The notes under the pieces are model-generated. The model was not told the origin of the DNA. It did no database searches and saw nothing but the letters and a program-made list of their open reading frames with translations. Made by a program: the position numbers and the translations under genes. Below are positions 28,067 to 37,234 of a DNA stretch of 64,000 bases, one piece after another; the stretch's first letter is position 1; every line of letters starts with the position of its first letter. Source of the DNA: Runella sp. MFBS21 (GTDB lineage: Bacteria; Bacteroidota; Bacteroidia; Cytophagales; Spirosomataceae); assembly GCF_029433105.1 (NCBI RefSeq), contig NZ_JARNTW010000028.1, positions 1 to 64,000 of the forward strand, written 5' to 3'.

Positions 28067-28948
28067 ATGGAACTAAACGAAAAAACATTTGAGCAAATCC
28101 ATGCGTATTTGCGAGGCGAAGGTACAGAGGAAGAGCGTATGGAGTTTGAGCAACGAATCATACAAGACCCCCAACTAGCCGAGGAAGTAACAGCCCAACA
28201 ACGCATAAAATCGGGCTTGAAAGCTAATAAGCACAAGCAGCGTTTTGCGGAAATACACGCTCAACTTGAGTCAGAAGGCGCACTCCCCACTTGGGAGGTC
28301 GTTGCATCGCCAACGGAAGTACCCGAAGTGCCTGTCAAACCTCTCAGCCAACCACGTCCACTATGGCGATACTGGGCAGCAGCCGCAAGTGTAATCATAG
28401 TGGCGGGTGTAGGATGGTACATTTATACATTACAAGATACTACTCCCCACCTAGCTAGTCATCCAGATACTACTGCTCCTTCGGATACTACAACGATTCC
28501 GCGCGCAAACCAAGAAACTCCAGAACCTGCTTCGCCGAAGCCTTCTTCTACTCCTGCTACTCCAAAAACCATCACCCCAGATTACAAAGCTCTTTTTGCC
28601 CAAAACTTTAGCCGTACCCCGTCCATTGGTTCGCCTTTTTCGACCGAAAAACTAGGTGTAAACCCCACTATGGTGGCTAGATGGCAAGCTGATACCGCAG
28701 CCCTACATGAAGGCATACGTTTGCTAGATGCAGGACGTGGGCGGTCGGCATTAGTAGAGTTTCAAAAAGTAGAAAAAAGCCGTTTTGAGGAACTTCGTCA
28801 GCATGGCGAATGGTATGTAGCTCTGGCGCTTTTATGGCAAAGCGAATATGGCCAAACGCGCGAACGTCTCCGAACCATTAGTACCAGCGAACAACACTTC
28901 TATCAAACAAAAGCAAAAAATCTCTTAGCAAAAATAGATAAGAAGTAA
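28067..28948 (+). CDS. Putative membrane anti-sigma factor
   Basis: 293 residues: an acidic helical N-terminus (about 5-90, with Y-L-R-G-E-G-T-E-E-E-R-M-E-F-E and D-P-Q-L-A-E-E-V as in Bacteroidota anti-sigma-like proteins), a single membrane helix (about 103-121), a Pro/Thr-rich spacer, and a periplasmic helical C-terminus of TPR type. Gene order sigma then membrane protein is the classical sigma/anti-sigma layout, though no zinc motif is seen. Its periplasmic part could sense the state of the envelope. Confidence 0.7.
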   Translation: MELNEKTFEQIHAYLRGEGTEEERMEFEQRIIQDPQLAEEVTAQQRIKSGLKANKHKQRFAEIHAQLESEGALPTWEVVASPTEVPEVPVKPLSQPRPLWRYWAAAASVIIVAGVGWYIYTLQDTTPHLASHPDTTAPSDTTTIPRANQETPEPASPKPSSTPATPKTITPDYKALFAQNFSRTPSIGSPFSTEKLGVNPTMVARWQADTAALHEGIRLLDAGRGRSALVEFQKVEKSRFEELRQHGEWYVALALLWQSEYGQTRERLRTISTSEQHFYQTKAKNLLAKIDKK

Positions 28949-28977
28949 TCTAATTATATAAGGCAACAATTTAGATT

Positions 28978-30555
28978 ATGAGAAATGGGCTTTTAATTTT
29001 TTTATGGTTATGGGTACTTGGCTCTTTGGAAGCACAACGGGCTTTTAAGCCAATCCAACCCAAAAAAGGTCGATTAGCTTTGGTGATTGGCAATTCAGCA
29101 TACCTCGGACAGGCCCTTCCTAATGCCGCCAACGACGCACAAGATATGGCCAAAACACTTAGTCTTTTGGGGTTTGAGGTTATTCTCAAAGAAAACCTCA
29201 CCAAAAACCAAATGGAGGAGGAAATCAGTGCTTTTGTAAAACAACTTAGCAACTATAAAGTAGGACTTTTTTATTTTGCTGGGCATGGTTTCTTAAGTAC
29301 CCAAAAAGACAACTATCTTATGTCTACGGGTGTGCATAGAGGGATGACCGAAACTTTTGCTAAAAGCCACTCTATAGCCCTAGAGGATGTAATGGGCAGT
29401 ATGGACGAAGTTGAAAATACCCCTACCAAAATCTTAATAGTGGATGCCTGCCGTAACAACCCCTTCCGCTCGTGGGGGTGAACCACTCAAAAAGGATTGG
29501 GAACGATGAATGCTCCCGATGGGATGATCGCCTTTTTTGCGGCCTCTCCTAACGAAGAAGCTTCCGAAAACCCAGGACAACGCAATGGCCTTTTTACCCA
29601 AGAATTACTGTCTCAACTCAAAATACCCAATTTGAGCTTTGATGAGCTAATACGTAAGACCACCAATGCCGTTAAGAGCCAAAACGCCGCTCAACACCCC
29701 TATCGGGTAGGTGATTTGTCGGATGTGTTTTACTTCAATCACTCTCCTGCCCCTACTCACCCCGAGGAGCCTGCCAAGCCCGTTGTTGACTTAGAACCCG
29801 TAGCGATGCGCTACATGGAGGGGGGCAGTTTTGAGATGGGGAGCAATAAGTATGACAGCGAGAAACCCGTACACCGCGTAATGGTAAGCAGTTTTCGGAT
29901 GGCCACTTATGAGACGACGGTGGGGGAGTTTGAGAAGTTTGTAGAAGCGACGGGCTATCAGACAGAAGCCGAGAAAGGGAATGGCAGTTATGTTTGGACG
30001 GGTACAAAATATGAGCAGAAATCTGGAGTGAATTGGCGTTGTAACACGGCGGGCGAGCCACGTCCCCGTTCTGAATACAATCACCCAGTGATTCATGTGA
30101 GTTGGAACGATGCAGTGGCCTATTGCGAATGGCTGAGCCGCAAGACGGGTCAGGTTTATCGTTTGCCTACTGAGGCGGAGTGGGAATACGCGGCACGTGG
30201 CGGTCAGCAGAGTCGCGGCACGATCTATGCGGGCAGTAATAGTTTGGATGAAGTGGGCTGGTGTACGACTAATACGCAAGACAAAGGTACGCAGTCGGTG
30301 GGTCAAAAAGGGTCAAATGAATTGGGGTTATATGATATGAGCGGGAATGTATGGGAGTGGTGTAGTGATTGGTATGGAGATTACAGCAGTGATTCACAGA
30401 CCAATCCTAGGGGTGCTGCTACAGGGTCTTATCGCGTGCTTCGCGGTGGTGGCTGGCTCGACAGCCCCGCGAGTGGCCGCGTGGCGGCTCGCAGCTACAA
30501 CACGCCCTCGCTTCGCATCTTCAACGTTGGCTTTCGGGTAGTGTCCCTTCAGTAA
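28978..30555 (+). pseudogene. Caspase-FGE gene with DGR variable region B, split by an in-frame TGA
   Basis: One 525-residue frame is interrupted by a single TGA at codon 168 (29479-29481), where the paralogues continue into their caspase end. A CGA to TGA change (Arg to stop) would explain it. Upstream lie the Sec signal and the caspase half with His103 and Cys158. Downstream the frame continues through the p10-like end into an FGE domain and VR B. All other features are intact, so the change is recent, a sequencing error, or tolerated through readthrough or use of an internal start. Confidence 0.8.
30430..30525 (+). repeat. DGR variable region B
   Basis: Same 32-codon frame as copy A. Variable codons TAT, CTC, GAC, AGC, AGT, GGC, GCT, AGC, TAC, AAC, CTT, ATC, TTC, AAC all end in T or C. 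Invariant codons CGC, GTG, GCG, CCC and TCG contain no adenine. The tail GTTGGCTTTCGGG is identical. Confidence 0.85.
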
Positions 30556-30690
30556 ACAGGGAGGTAATCGGCCTAGTGCGGCGTGTTTTGTCACCCCGTA
30601 GTTTTGTGACCCTGTTAAGGGTCTATTCTCGCTCTTTGTCACCCCGAAGGGGTCTATTTATATCGTAAAACAGCATCAAAATCTAGCCTT
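30556..30690 (+). repeat. Shared intergenic leader, copy A (with two hairpins)
   Basis: A 135-bp block with GACCC-TGTTAA-GGGTC and CACCCCGAAGGGGT hairpins, both followed by TCTATT, then TTTATATCGTAAAACAGC and the start codon. Copy B upstream of 32440 is almost identical, and copies C and D upstream of 37235 and 44915 are close. The block continues seamlessly from a VR tail into the signal-peptide codons of the next gene, suggesting spread by recombination. Confidence 0.6.
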
Positions 30691-32304
30691 ATGCGTACTT
30701 TTTTCTATTACTCCCTGTTTTTTTTCAGCCTTGGGCTGCTAAGCACCCCCGCATTTGCCCAACCCAAAGGGATGAAACCCATTGACAAAAGCCAAATGCC
30801 AGCGGGTACAGAGCGGCGGCTAGCGCTGGTGATTGGCAACAAAGACTATACCCGCCCAGAGGCACGCCTACAAAACCCTCTCAACGATGCCAACGACGTA
30901 ACGGCCACGCTCCAGCAGCTTGGTTTTGAGGTCATCAAACGTACCAATCTCGACCGCGCTGGACTGGAAACGGCCATTGATGATTTTGCTGCCAAACTCA
31001 CTAGCTATGATGTGGGGCTATTTTACTTTTCAGGCCACGGGATGGCTTTTCAGGGTGAAAACTATTTGCTGCCCACAGATGCCAACTTGAGTTTTGAAAA
31101 CCAAGCCCGCTCACAATGTGTGTCTTTGAGACGTATCCTCGACGGCATGGAGGGTGCCCAAGCCAAAGTAAGTTTGGTATTGCTTGATGCCTGCCGCAAC
31201 AACCCTTTCAAACGTAGTTGGAGTCGTAGTACGGGTGGCAATGGCTTGGTGATTCCCAACAACCCCCGAGGTAGTATGGTGGCCTTTGCGACCCGGGAAG
31301 GCAGCACCGCCGACGACAATGTGAGTGAGAGCAATGGGCTTTTTACAAGCGAGTTGTTGAAACACTTACGAACGCCCAATCTGGGTTTACGCGACATTCT
31401 CGACCGCACTATTGACGGTGTAGAAACCCGCAGCGGAGGCCGCCAAGTCCCCGGTCGCTACGACGAGTTACGTGGAAATTTTGTGTTTGTACAGACAGCC
31501 TCCCCCATCGCCAAGACTGAACCTTACACGCCGCCTAAGCGCGAGGAGCCTACGCGAGTTGAACCTGCCAAACCTAAAGCTAAGATCTTCATGGATTTAC
31601 CCTTTGCAGAGATGGCTTATGTGGAAGGCGGTACGTTTCAGATGGGCGATACGCGGGGAGAGGGAGGGGCTGACGAAAAGCCCGTACATAGTGTGACAGT
31701 GAGCAGTTTTTACATGAGTAAATACGAGATTACGCAGCGACAGTGGGAGTCTGTGATGGGGAGCAATCCGAGTTATTTTAAGGACTGTGGTGATTGCCCC
31801 GTAGAAAAAGTAAGTTGGGAAGATGTGCAGGAGTTTTTAAAGAGATTGAACGCCCGTACGGGGGGTAGCTATCGCCTGCCTACGGAAGCGGAATGGGAAT
31901 ACGCGGCGGGCGGAGGTAGTGGCACCCGTACGCGTTTTGGCAATGGTCGGGATGTATTGGATGCTACGGAGGCAAATTTTTATTCCAAGGCTGATGCCAA
32001 AGAACCTTATTCGGTAGTAGGCGATTATCGGACTAAGACCATAAAAGTGGGCAGTTTTCGGCCTAATGGATTGGGGTTATACGACATGACAGGCAATGTG
32101 TTGGAGTGGTGTAGTGACTGGTACGGTGACTATAGTAGTAGTGCTAGTATTAATCCTACAGGCCCTACTACAGGGTCTTATCGCGTGCTTCGCGGTGGAA
32201 GCTGGGGCGACAACCCCGCGAATAGCCGCGTGGCGTATCGCAACGGCTACACGCCCTCGGATCGCGACAGCTACGTTGGCTTTCGGGTAGTGTCCCTTCA
32301 GTAA
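30691..32304 (+). CDS. Exported caspase-FGE protein carrying DGR variable region C
   Basis: 537 residues: signal peptide of the MRTFFYYSLF type (about 1-24, ending AFAQ), caspase domain with His116 (YFSGHG) and Cys168 (LLDACRNNPF), a T-P-P-K-R-E-E-P linker, and an FGE-like domain of the ITQRQWESVMG type (about 300-537), ending in VR C. The FGE type is shared with the gene at 35406, while the caspase type is shared with those at 32440 and 37235, so the modules have been shuffled. Confidence 0.9.
   Translation: MRTFFYYSLFFFSLGLLSTPAFAQPKGMKPIDKSQMPAGTERRLALVIGNKDYTRPEARLQNPLNDANDVTATLQQLGFEVIKRTNLDRAGLETAIDDFAAKLTSYDVGLFYFSGHGMAFQGENYLLPTDANLSFENQARSQCVSLRRILDGMEGAQAKVSLVLLDACRNNPFKRSWSRSTGGNGLVIPNNPRGSMVAFATREGSTADDNVSESNGLFTSELLKHLRTPNLGLRDILDRTIDGVETRSGGRQVPGRYDELRGNFVFVQTASPIAKTEPYTPPKREEPTRVEPAKPKAKIFMDLPFAEMAYVEGGTFQMGDTRGEGGADEKPVHSVTVSSFYMSKYEITQRQWESVMGSNPSYFKDCGDCPVEKVSWEDVQEFLKRLNARTGGSYRLPTEAEWEYAAGGGSGTRTRFGNGRDVLDATEANFYSKADAKEPYSVVGDYRTKTIKVGSFRPNGLGLYDMTGNVLEWCSDWYGDYSSSASINPTGPTTGSYRVLRGGSWGDNPANSRVAYRNGYTPSDRDSYVGFRVVSLQ
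32179..32274 (+). repeat. DGR variable region C
   Basis: 32 codons in register with A and B. Variable codons TAT, GGC, GAC, AAC, AAT, AGC, TAT, AAC, GGC, TAC, GAT, GAC, AGC, TAC. No stop codon and no third-base change at any of the 14 AAC/AAT-type positions. Confidence 0.85.
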
Positions 32305-32439
32305 ACAGGGAGGTAATCGGCCTAGTGCGGCGTGTTTTGTCACCCCGTAGTTTTGTGACCCTGTTAAGGGTCTATTCTCGCTCTTTGTCACCCCGAAGGG
32401 GTCTATTTATATCGTAAAACAGCATCAATATCTAGCCTT
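32305..32439 (+). repeat. Shared intergenic leader, copy B
   Basis: Nearly identical to copy A, including both GGGTCTATT-flanked hairpins and the TTTATATCG stretch. It links VR C directly to the next MRTFFYYSLF gene, so the identical block is repeated in the same gene order. Confidence 0.6.
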
Positions 32440-33717
32440 ATGCGTACTTTTTTCTATTACTCCCTCTTTTTTCTTTTCAGCCTCGGACTGCTAAGCACCC
32501 CCGCATTTGCCCAACCCAAAGGGATGAAACCCGTGGGTGGTAACGCTCCCGCCGGCACTGAACGGCGATTGGCTTTGGTGGTAGGCAACAAAGATTACCC
32601 CTACCTCAACCCGCTGCGTAACCCACTCAACGACGCCAACGACATGGAAGCGGCACTCAAACGCCTTGGCTTCGAGGTCATCACCGTCACCAATGCCGAT
32701 TACCGCGCCTTGACCAATGCCCTGACTCGCTTCAAGGAAGGCTTGACGCAGTCGGATGTGGCCTTTTTTTACTATTCTGGCCACGGAGCAAGCTACGGTG
32801 GTAAAAACTACCTGCTGCCCACCGACCTCAACGCCGATTGCCTCGAACAAATTGAAGATCAGGGATTATCGCTGAATCGCATCTTGGGCGATATTGCTTC
32901 CAAAGGCGTAAAGAACAGTTTTGTGGTGCTGGATGCCTGCCGCAATATTCCTAAACTGCGCCTGTGCGACAACAGCAAAAAGGACATCACCACCAACGGT
33001 TACGTAAAGCCCACCAACAATCCGCGTGGCAGCATGGTGATCTACGCCACCGAAGAAGGCACCACGGCTGACGACAACGCCACGGGACGCAACGGGCTCT
33101 TTACGGGCGCGTTGCTCAAATACCTCACCCGCCCCAACCTGACCATCAAAAACATCTTAGACCAAGCCTCGCTGGAAGTGGATGATAAAAGCGGTGGCCG
33201 CCAAACCCCCGCCCGTTATGATAAAATTTACGGCGATTTTTACTTTGTGCTCTCGGGCGATACGCCATCTAAGCCGCTCCCCGCAGCGACGGAGGTCAAA
33301 ACACCCCCATTGGAGCCTAACATGCAGGTTATCAGAATTAAATCTATCAAAGAAGCCATAAAGTTTGACCTGAAAGAGTTTACGGTGATTGCGGGTAAGC
33401 CCGTTGAGTTGATTTTTGATAATCCCGATGCCATGCACCACAACCTCGTGATTGTGAAGCCCAAAGCAATGGATATTGTTGGCAACGCGGCTGATAAAAT
33501 GATTACGCAAAAAGATGCTGCCGAGAAAAACTACGTGCCTAATTTGCCGCATGTGATTGCTTATACGCCCTTGGTCAATCCCAACCAATCTTTCCGTCTT
33601 ACTTTCATGGCGCCCACTGAGCCAGGCAATTACCCCTACATCTGTACCTTCCCAGGCCACTGGCGACTGATGAACGGGGTAATGAAAGTAGTGAAAGAGG
33701 AAAGCAAGCCAAAGTAG
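32440..33717 (+). CDS. Exported caspase-like protein fused to an azurin-type blue-copper domain
   Basis: 425 residues: Sec signal (about 1-25), caspase domain with His115 (YYSGHG) and Cys167 (LDACRNIPK), then instead of an FGE domain a cupredoxin (about 290-425). The copper-site residues are His333/334 (AMHHNLV), Cys402, His407 and Met411 in YICTFPGHWRLM, the C-x4-H-x3-M spacing of azurin/auracyanin. Auracyanin-like domains carry electrons or sense copper in the envelope. A fused type I copper site on a caspase would allow redox or copper control; this is inference. Confidence 0.85.
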   Translation: MRTFFYYSLFFLFSLGLLSTPAFAQPKGMKPVGGNAPAGTERRLALVVGNKDYPYLNPLRNPLNDANDMEAALKRLGFEVITVTNADYRALTNALTRFKEGLTQSDVAFFYYSGHGASYGGKNYLLPTDLNADCLEQIEDQGLSLNRILGDIASKGVKNSFVVLDACRNIPKLRLCDNSKKDITTNGYVKPTNNPRGSMVIYATEEGTTADDNATGRNGLFTGALLKYLTRPNLTIKNILDQASLEVDDKSGGRQTPARYDKIYGDFYFVLSGDTPSKPLPAATEVKTPPLEPNMQVIRIKSIKEAIKFDLKEFTVIAGKPVELIFDNPDAMHHNLVIVKPKAMDIVGNAADKMITQKDAAEKNYVPNLPHVIAYTPLVNPNQSFRLTFMAPTEPGNYPYICTFPGHWRLMNGVMKVVKEESKPK

Positions 33718-33737
33718 TGAAGAGGAAAGCAAGTCAA

Positions 33738-34507
33738 TGAGTAAATATAATTCTAATTGGGGGAGTGAGCTGGACTTAGAGCCTGTGGCCATGCGCTACG
33801 TAGCCTGTGGCAGTTTTGAAATGAGCAGCAGCGATGGCGAAGCCGACGAAAAGTAACGGTGAAGGGATTCCGGATGGCACGTATGAGACGACGGTGGCAG
33901 AGAGCGATGTGTGGAAGCCACGGGTTACCAAACCGAAGCGAAGAAAGGCAATGACAGCTATGTGTATGTCAATAGTAAGTTTGAGGAAAAAGTGGGGGTA
34001 AATTGGCGCTGTAACACGGCTAGGGAACTTCGTCCTCGCTCGGAATACAACCACTCGGTGATCCATGTAAGTTGGAACGATGCGGTGGCCTATTGCGAGT
34101 GGAAGACGTATCGTTTACCTACAGAATCGGAGTGGGAATACGCGGCACGTGGCGGTCAGCAGAGTCGCGGCACGAGCTATTCTGGCAGTAATAGTTTGGA
34201 TGAAGTGGGGTGGTATATGACTAATACGCAAGGGAAAGGCACGGAGTCAGTGGGTCTAAAAGGGGCCAATGAACTGGGCTTGTATGACCTGAGCGGGAAT
34301 GTATGGGAGTGGTGTAGTGACTGGTACGGTGCCTATAGTAGCAGTGCTAGTAGCAATCCTACAGGCCCTACTACAGGGTCTGATCGCGTGCTTCGCGGTG
34401 GGGGCTGGAGCAACCCCCCTGCGTATAGCCGCGTGGCGTATCGCAACGACGGCATGCCCTCGTATCGCTCCCGCGACGTTGGCTTTCGGGTAGTGTCCCT
34501 TCCCTAA
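33738..34507 (+). pseudogene. Headless FGE-domain fragment with DGR variable region D
   Basis: Follows the copper-caspase stop by a few bases. It begins inside an FGE linker (LDLEPVAMRYVACGSFEM), has an in-frame stop and shift soon after (EADEK-stop), then runs open from about 33911 ([17 protein letters not shown]) through [14 protein letters not shown] to the end. The caspase part is missing, as are residues of the CEW-LSRKTG segment. It is probably a relic of unequal recombination. Its VR nevertheless keeps the full signature. Confidence 0.75.
34382..34477 (+). repeat. DGR variable region D
   Basis: Variable codons GAT, AGC, AAC, CCC, TAT, AGC, TAT, AAC, GAC, GGC, TAT, TCC, CGC, GAC; third bases all C or T. 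One position (codon 25) is ATG where the other copies have NCG, a change outside adenine. Its 3' tail reads CTTCCCTAA instead of CTTCAGTAA. Confidence 0.85.
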
Positions 34508-34772
34508 ACAGGGAGGCATTCCGCCTGACGCAGCGTGTTTGCTCCTTTTAAAAAAGATACGAACGCAGCTGTGGAGGGAGTAGGAGGGAGGGACGACGGA
34601 GTCGCCCAGACCGAGTAACGAACGGGGTCGCCCAGACGGAACAGCGAAGAGAGTCGCGCCGACTGAAGATGGCTCAGAAAAAAAATACAAGTTTGTGAAG
34701 TGTAAGTGATAAGGTTGTGGGCAGTTTGGGAATATACAAACAAGAAAACTTCCATCTCATTCACAAACTTCA
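34508..34772. other. Intergenic stretch repeated after the gene at 35406
   Basis: The first about 145 bases (GGAGGCATTCCGCCTGACGC, then CTCCTTTTAAAAAAGATACG, then AGTAACGAACGGGGTCGCCC) recur at 36981-37113 after VR E, so VR, tail and spacer have moved together. No gene is seen. Confidence 0.6.
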
Positions 34773-35195
34773 ATGAAAACACAAACTCTTTTTAATAACA
34801 ACAAAAAAGGTACTGCTGGTCTCACCGCCAAAGGTATAGCATGGGTAGTGATGTTGGCCTTGTTTACAATGGCATTTACAAGGGCTTCCCAAAGCAACCA
34901 TTCCCTACTAGAAAGCCAATATGTGGTGTATATCGGTGGGGTAAATGTGAATACTTACCATGGTAAAATCAGCCACTTGGTCATTAGTAACGTGATTTAT
35001 TTAGAAGAAAGTGAATTGACACCCGCCAAAAAGTACTTTAACGAACAAGTATTTGGGGACTTTCCCAATTACCGAAATAGCTATTCTTCTGGCTATAATT
35101 CTTATTATAAAGTATTCGAAAATAAATATGACGCACTGGCCTATCGAAAACGCCTCATCGAAAGTGCCCAGCAAGTAAATGCTTATAATTTATAA
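34773..35195 (+). CDS. Membrane-anchored or exported hypothetical protein
   Basis: 140 residues: a basic N-terminus, a hydrophobic segment (about 23-40, GIAWVVMLALFTMAF) and a Tyr/Ser/Asn-rich remainder with K-Y-F-N-E-Q-V-F and Y-K-V-F-E-N-K-Y-D-A. No family recognised. It stands alone between two caspase-FGE units and is not part of a repeated module, so it may be a unique gene of the island. Function unknown. Confidence 0.55.
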   Translation: MKTQTLFNNNKKGTAGLTAKGIAWVVMLALFTMAFTRASQSNHSLLESQYVVYIGGVNVNTYHGKISHLVISNVIYLEESELTPAKKYFNEQVFGDFPNYRNSYSSGYNSYYKVFENKYDALAYRKRLIESAQQVNAYNL

Positions 35196-35222
35196 CATCA
35201 GACTGGTTTTGAGCAATGCAAC

Positions 35223-35258
35223 CACCAAGCCGCAAAGGTTTTTCTTTGCGACTTGGTG
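35223..35258. terminator. Hairpin after the small membrane gene
   Basis: CACCAAG-C-CGCAAAG pairs with CTTTGCG-A-CTTGGTG around a GTTTTT loop; 14 bp with one internal mismatch. CTATTAC follows without a T-run, so termination is possible but not typical. Confidence 0.5.
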
Positions 35259-35354
35259 CTATTACAAATCTTCTAACGCTTCGATGTAGCTCAATAAACC
35301 ATATTTCCTTTATTATTCGATAATTTTTCGACTGGGTTGTCTATCTAAATTCCT

Positions 35355-35362
35355 TATTTTTG
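35355..35362 (+). promoter_or_regulatory. Candidate -7 box before the caspase-FGE gene
   Basis: TATTTTTG matches TAnnTTTG about 44 nt upstream of the start codon. A TTG lies 15 bp upstream, slightly closer than the usual spacing. Confidence 0.35.
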
Positions 35363-35405
35363 AATTTTAGCGTTTTTTGTCTAAAAGACTCTCCAATACC
35401 AACTT

Positions 35406-36980
35406 ATGAAACAGGCTCTTTTACTCATTTTTTGTTTTTGTATTTCTTCTTTACAAGCCCAGCGGGGCTTCAAAACGACTGCTTCGGAGTCCGAAAAACG
35501 ACTGGCACTCGTAATTGGGAATGCCGCCTATACGGGTCAGGCGCTGACCAATCCGCTCAACGACGCCCGTGCTATGCGAACAACTTTGCAAGAGCTTGGT
35601 TTTGAGGTACACTACTATGAAAACCTCAGCAAAGCGGGTCAGGAAACGGCTTTGTTGAAGTTTGTTGCGGCCCTAAAGAGCTACAGTGTGGGCTTGTTTT
35701 ATTTTGCTGGCCATGGTTTTGAATCCAAAGAAAAGGTCAACTATCTAATGAGTACGGATGTAACCTCCGACCTGAATGAGGTGCTGGCCAAAGACAAAAG
35801 CCTGAGCCTTGATGTGGTGATAGAAAGTATGCGGGAGGCCAATGCCAAGACCAATCTGCTGTTGGTCGATGCTTGCCGCAACAATCCCTTCCGCTCTTGG
35901 AGCCGAGACGGGGCTAAAGGGTTAGGTAGCGTGAATCCACCCTTAGGAACGGTCGTATTTTTTGCAGCTTCACCTGGTCAGCAAGCCGACGACAACCGTG
36001 GAGGCAAAAATGGGTTGTTTACGGAAGAATTGCTGACTCAACTCAAAACACCGAACTTAGAATTGGTTCAAATCCTTAAAAATACGAGCCGAGCGGTTTA
36101 TAAGCGTAGCGGCAGTCAAGTACCCTCACTAACGGGTCAATTGCTGGATGATTTTTACTTTTTGCCCCAATCGCGACCCTCTTCCAACACCACTGATCCA
36201 GAGCCCTACACGCCGCCCAAGCGAGAGGAGCCCGTGCGGGTTGAACCCGCCAAAGCAAAGACTAAGACGTTTATGGATTTGCCCTTTGCGGAGATGGCGT
36301 ATGTGGAAGGCGGTACGTTTCAGATGGGTGATGAGGAGGGAGACTCCAGCGAAAAGCCAGTGCATAGTGTGACGTTGAGTAGTTTTTATATGAGTAAGTA
36401 CGAGATTACGCAGCGACAGTGGGAGTCTGTGATGGGGAGCAATCCGAGTTCCTTTAAAGATTGCGCTGATTGTCCCGTAGAAAATGTCAGTTGGGAGGAT
36501 ATTCAGGAGTTTTTAAAGAAGCTAAATGCCCGTACGGGGGGTAAGTATCGCTTACCCACGGAAGCAGAGTGGGAGTACGCGGCGGGCGGCGGTAGTGGCA
36601 CCCGTACGCGTTTTGGGAATGGTCGGGATGTATTGGATGCTGGGGAGGCGAATTTTGATGCGCGTGCTGCTTCCAAGGCATCGTATTCTACAGTGGGGGA
36701 AGATCGTAAGAAGACGTTGAAAGTGGGCAGTTTTCGGCCTAATGGATTGGGGTTATACGACATGACAGGCAATGTGTTGGAGTGGTGTAGTGACTGGTAC
36801 GGTGCCTATAGTAGTAGTGGTAGTATTAATCCTACAGGCCCTACTAGAGGGTCTAATCGCGTGCTTCGCGGTGGGAGCTGGTTCACCGGCCCCGCGAATA
36901 ACCGCGTGGCGTTTCGCTACGACTACACGCCCTCGCTTCGCAACAGCAGCGTTGGCTTTCGGGTAGTGTCCCTTCAGTAA
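35406..36980 (+). CDS. Exported caspase-FGE protein carrying DGR variable region E
   Basis: 524 residues: Sec signal (about 1-18, ending LQAQ), caspase domain of the QRGFKTT type with His103 (YFAGHGFE) and Cys157 (LVDACRNNPF), a Pro-rich linker, and an FGE domain of the ITQRQWESVMG type (about 295-524), ending in VR E. The FGE part is highly similar at nucleotide level to that of the gene at 30691, although the caspase parts differ. This is evidence for reassortment of the two halves. Confidence 0.9.
   Translation: MKQALLLIFCFCISSLQAQRGFKTTASESEKRLALVIGNAAYTGQALTNPLNDARAMRTTLQELGFEVHYYENLSKAGQETALLKFVAALKSYSVGLFYFAGHGFESKEKVNYLMSTDVTSDLNEVLAKDKSLSLDVVIESMREANAKTNLLLVDACRNNPFRSWSRDGAKGLGSVNPPLGTVVFFAASPGQQADDNRGGKNGLFTEELLTQLKTPNLELVQILKNTSRAVYKRSGSQVPSLTGQLLDDFYFLPQSRPSSNTTDPEPYTPPKREEPVRVEPAKAKTKTFMDLPFAEMAYVEGGTFQMGDEEGDSSEKPVHSVTLSSFYMSKYEITQRQWESVMGSNPSSFKDCADCPVENVSWEDIQEFLKKLNARTGGKYRLPTEAEWEYAAGGGSGTRTRFGNGRDVLDAGEANFDARAASKASYSTVGEDRKKTLKVGSFRPNGLGLYDMTGNVLEWCSDWYGAYSSSGSINPTGPTRGSNRVLRGGSWFTGPANNRVAFRYDYTPSLRNSSVGFRVVSLQ
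36855..36950 (+). repeat. DGR variable region E
   Basis: Variable codons AAT, TTC, ACC, GGC, AAT, AAC, TTT, TAC, GAC, TAC, CTT, AAC, AGC, AGC; all end in C or T. Several still read AAC or AAT, the inferred unmutated template state. Confidence 0.85.
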
Positions 36981-37113
36981 ACAGGGAGACAATCCGCCTG
37001 GTGCGGCATGTTTGCTCCTTTTAAAAAAGATACGAACGCAGCTGTGGAGGGAGTAGGAGGGAGGGACGACCGAGTAACGAACGGGGTCGCCCAGACGGAA
37101 CAGCGGAGAGAGT

Positions 37114-37234
37114 TTTGTCACCGCCTTCGGCGGTCGAATTTTGAAATTTGTGACCCTATCAAGGGTCTATTCTCGCTCTTTGTCACCCCGAAGGGGTCTA
37201 TTTATATCGTAAAACAGCATCAAAATCTAGCCTT
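37114..37234 (+). repeat. Shared intergenic leader, copy C (diverged at the 5' side)
   Basis: From CTATCAAGGGTCTATTC to the start codon it matches copies A and B. The 5' side differs and has a CCGCCTTCGGCGG hairpin. This places the common leader in front of the fourth MRTFFYYSLF-type gene. Confidence 0.55.

Noticed and set aside
29479-29481. In-frame TGA considered as a selenocysteine codon
   Set aside because: Paralogues have no Cys at this place, and no SECIS-like hairpin or selenocysteine gene is seen; a nonsense change is simpler.
34382-34477. VR D, on a gene fragment, considered as the DGR template repeat
   Set aside because: A template should read AAC or AAT at the variable columns; VR D has TAT, CCC, GGC and CGC there, so it is a target.
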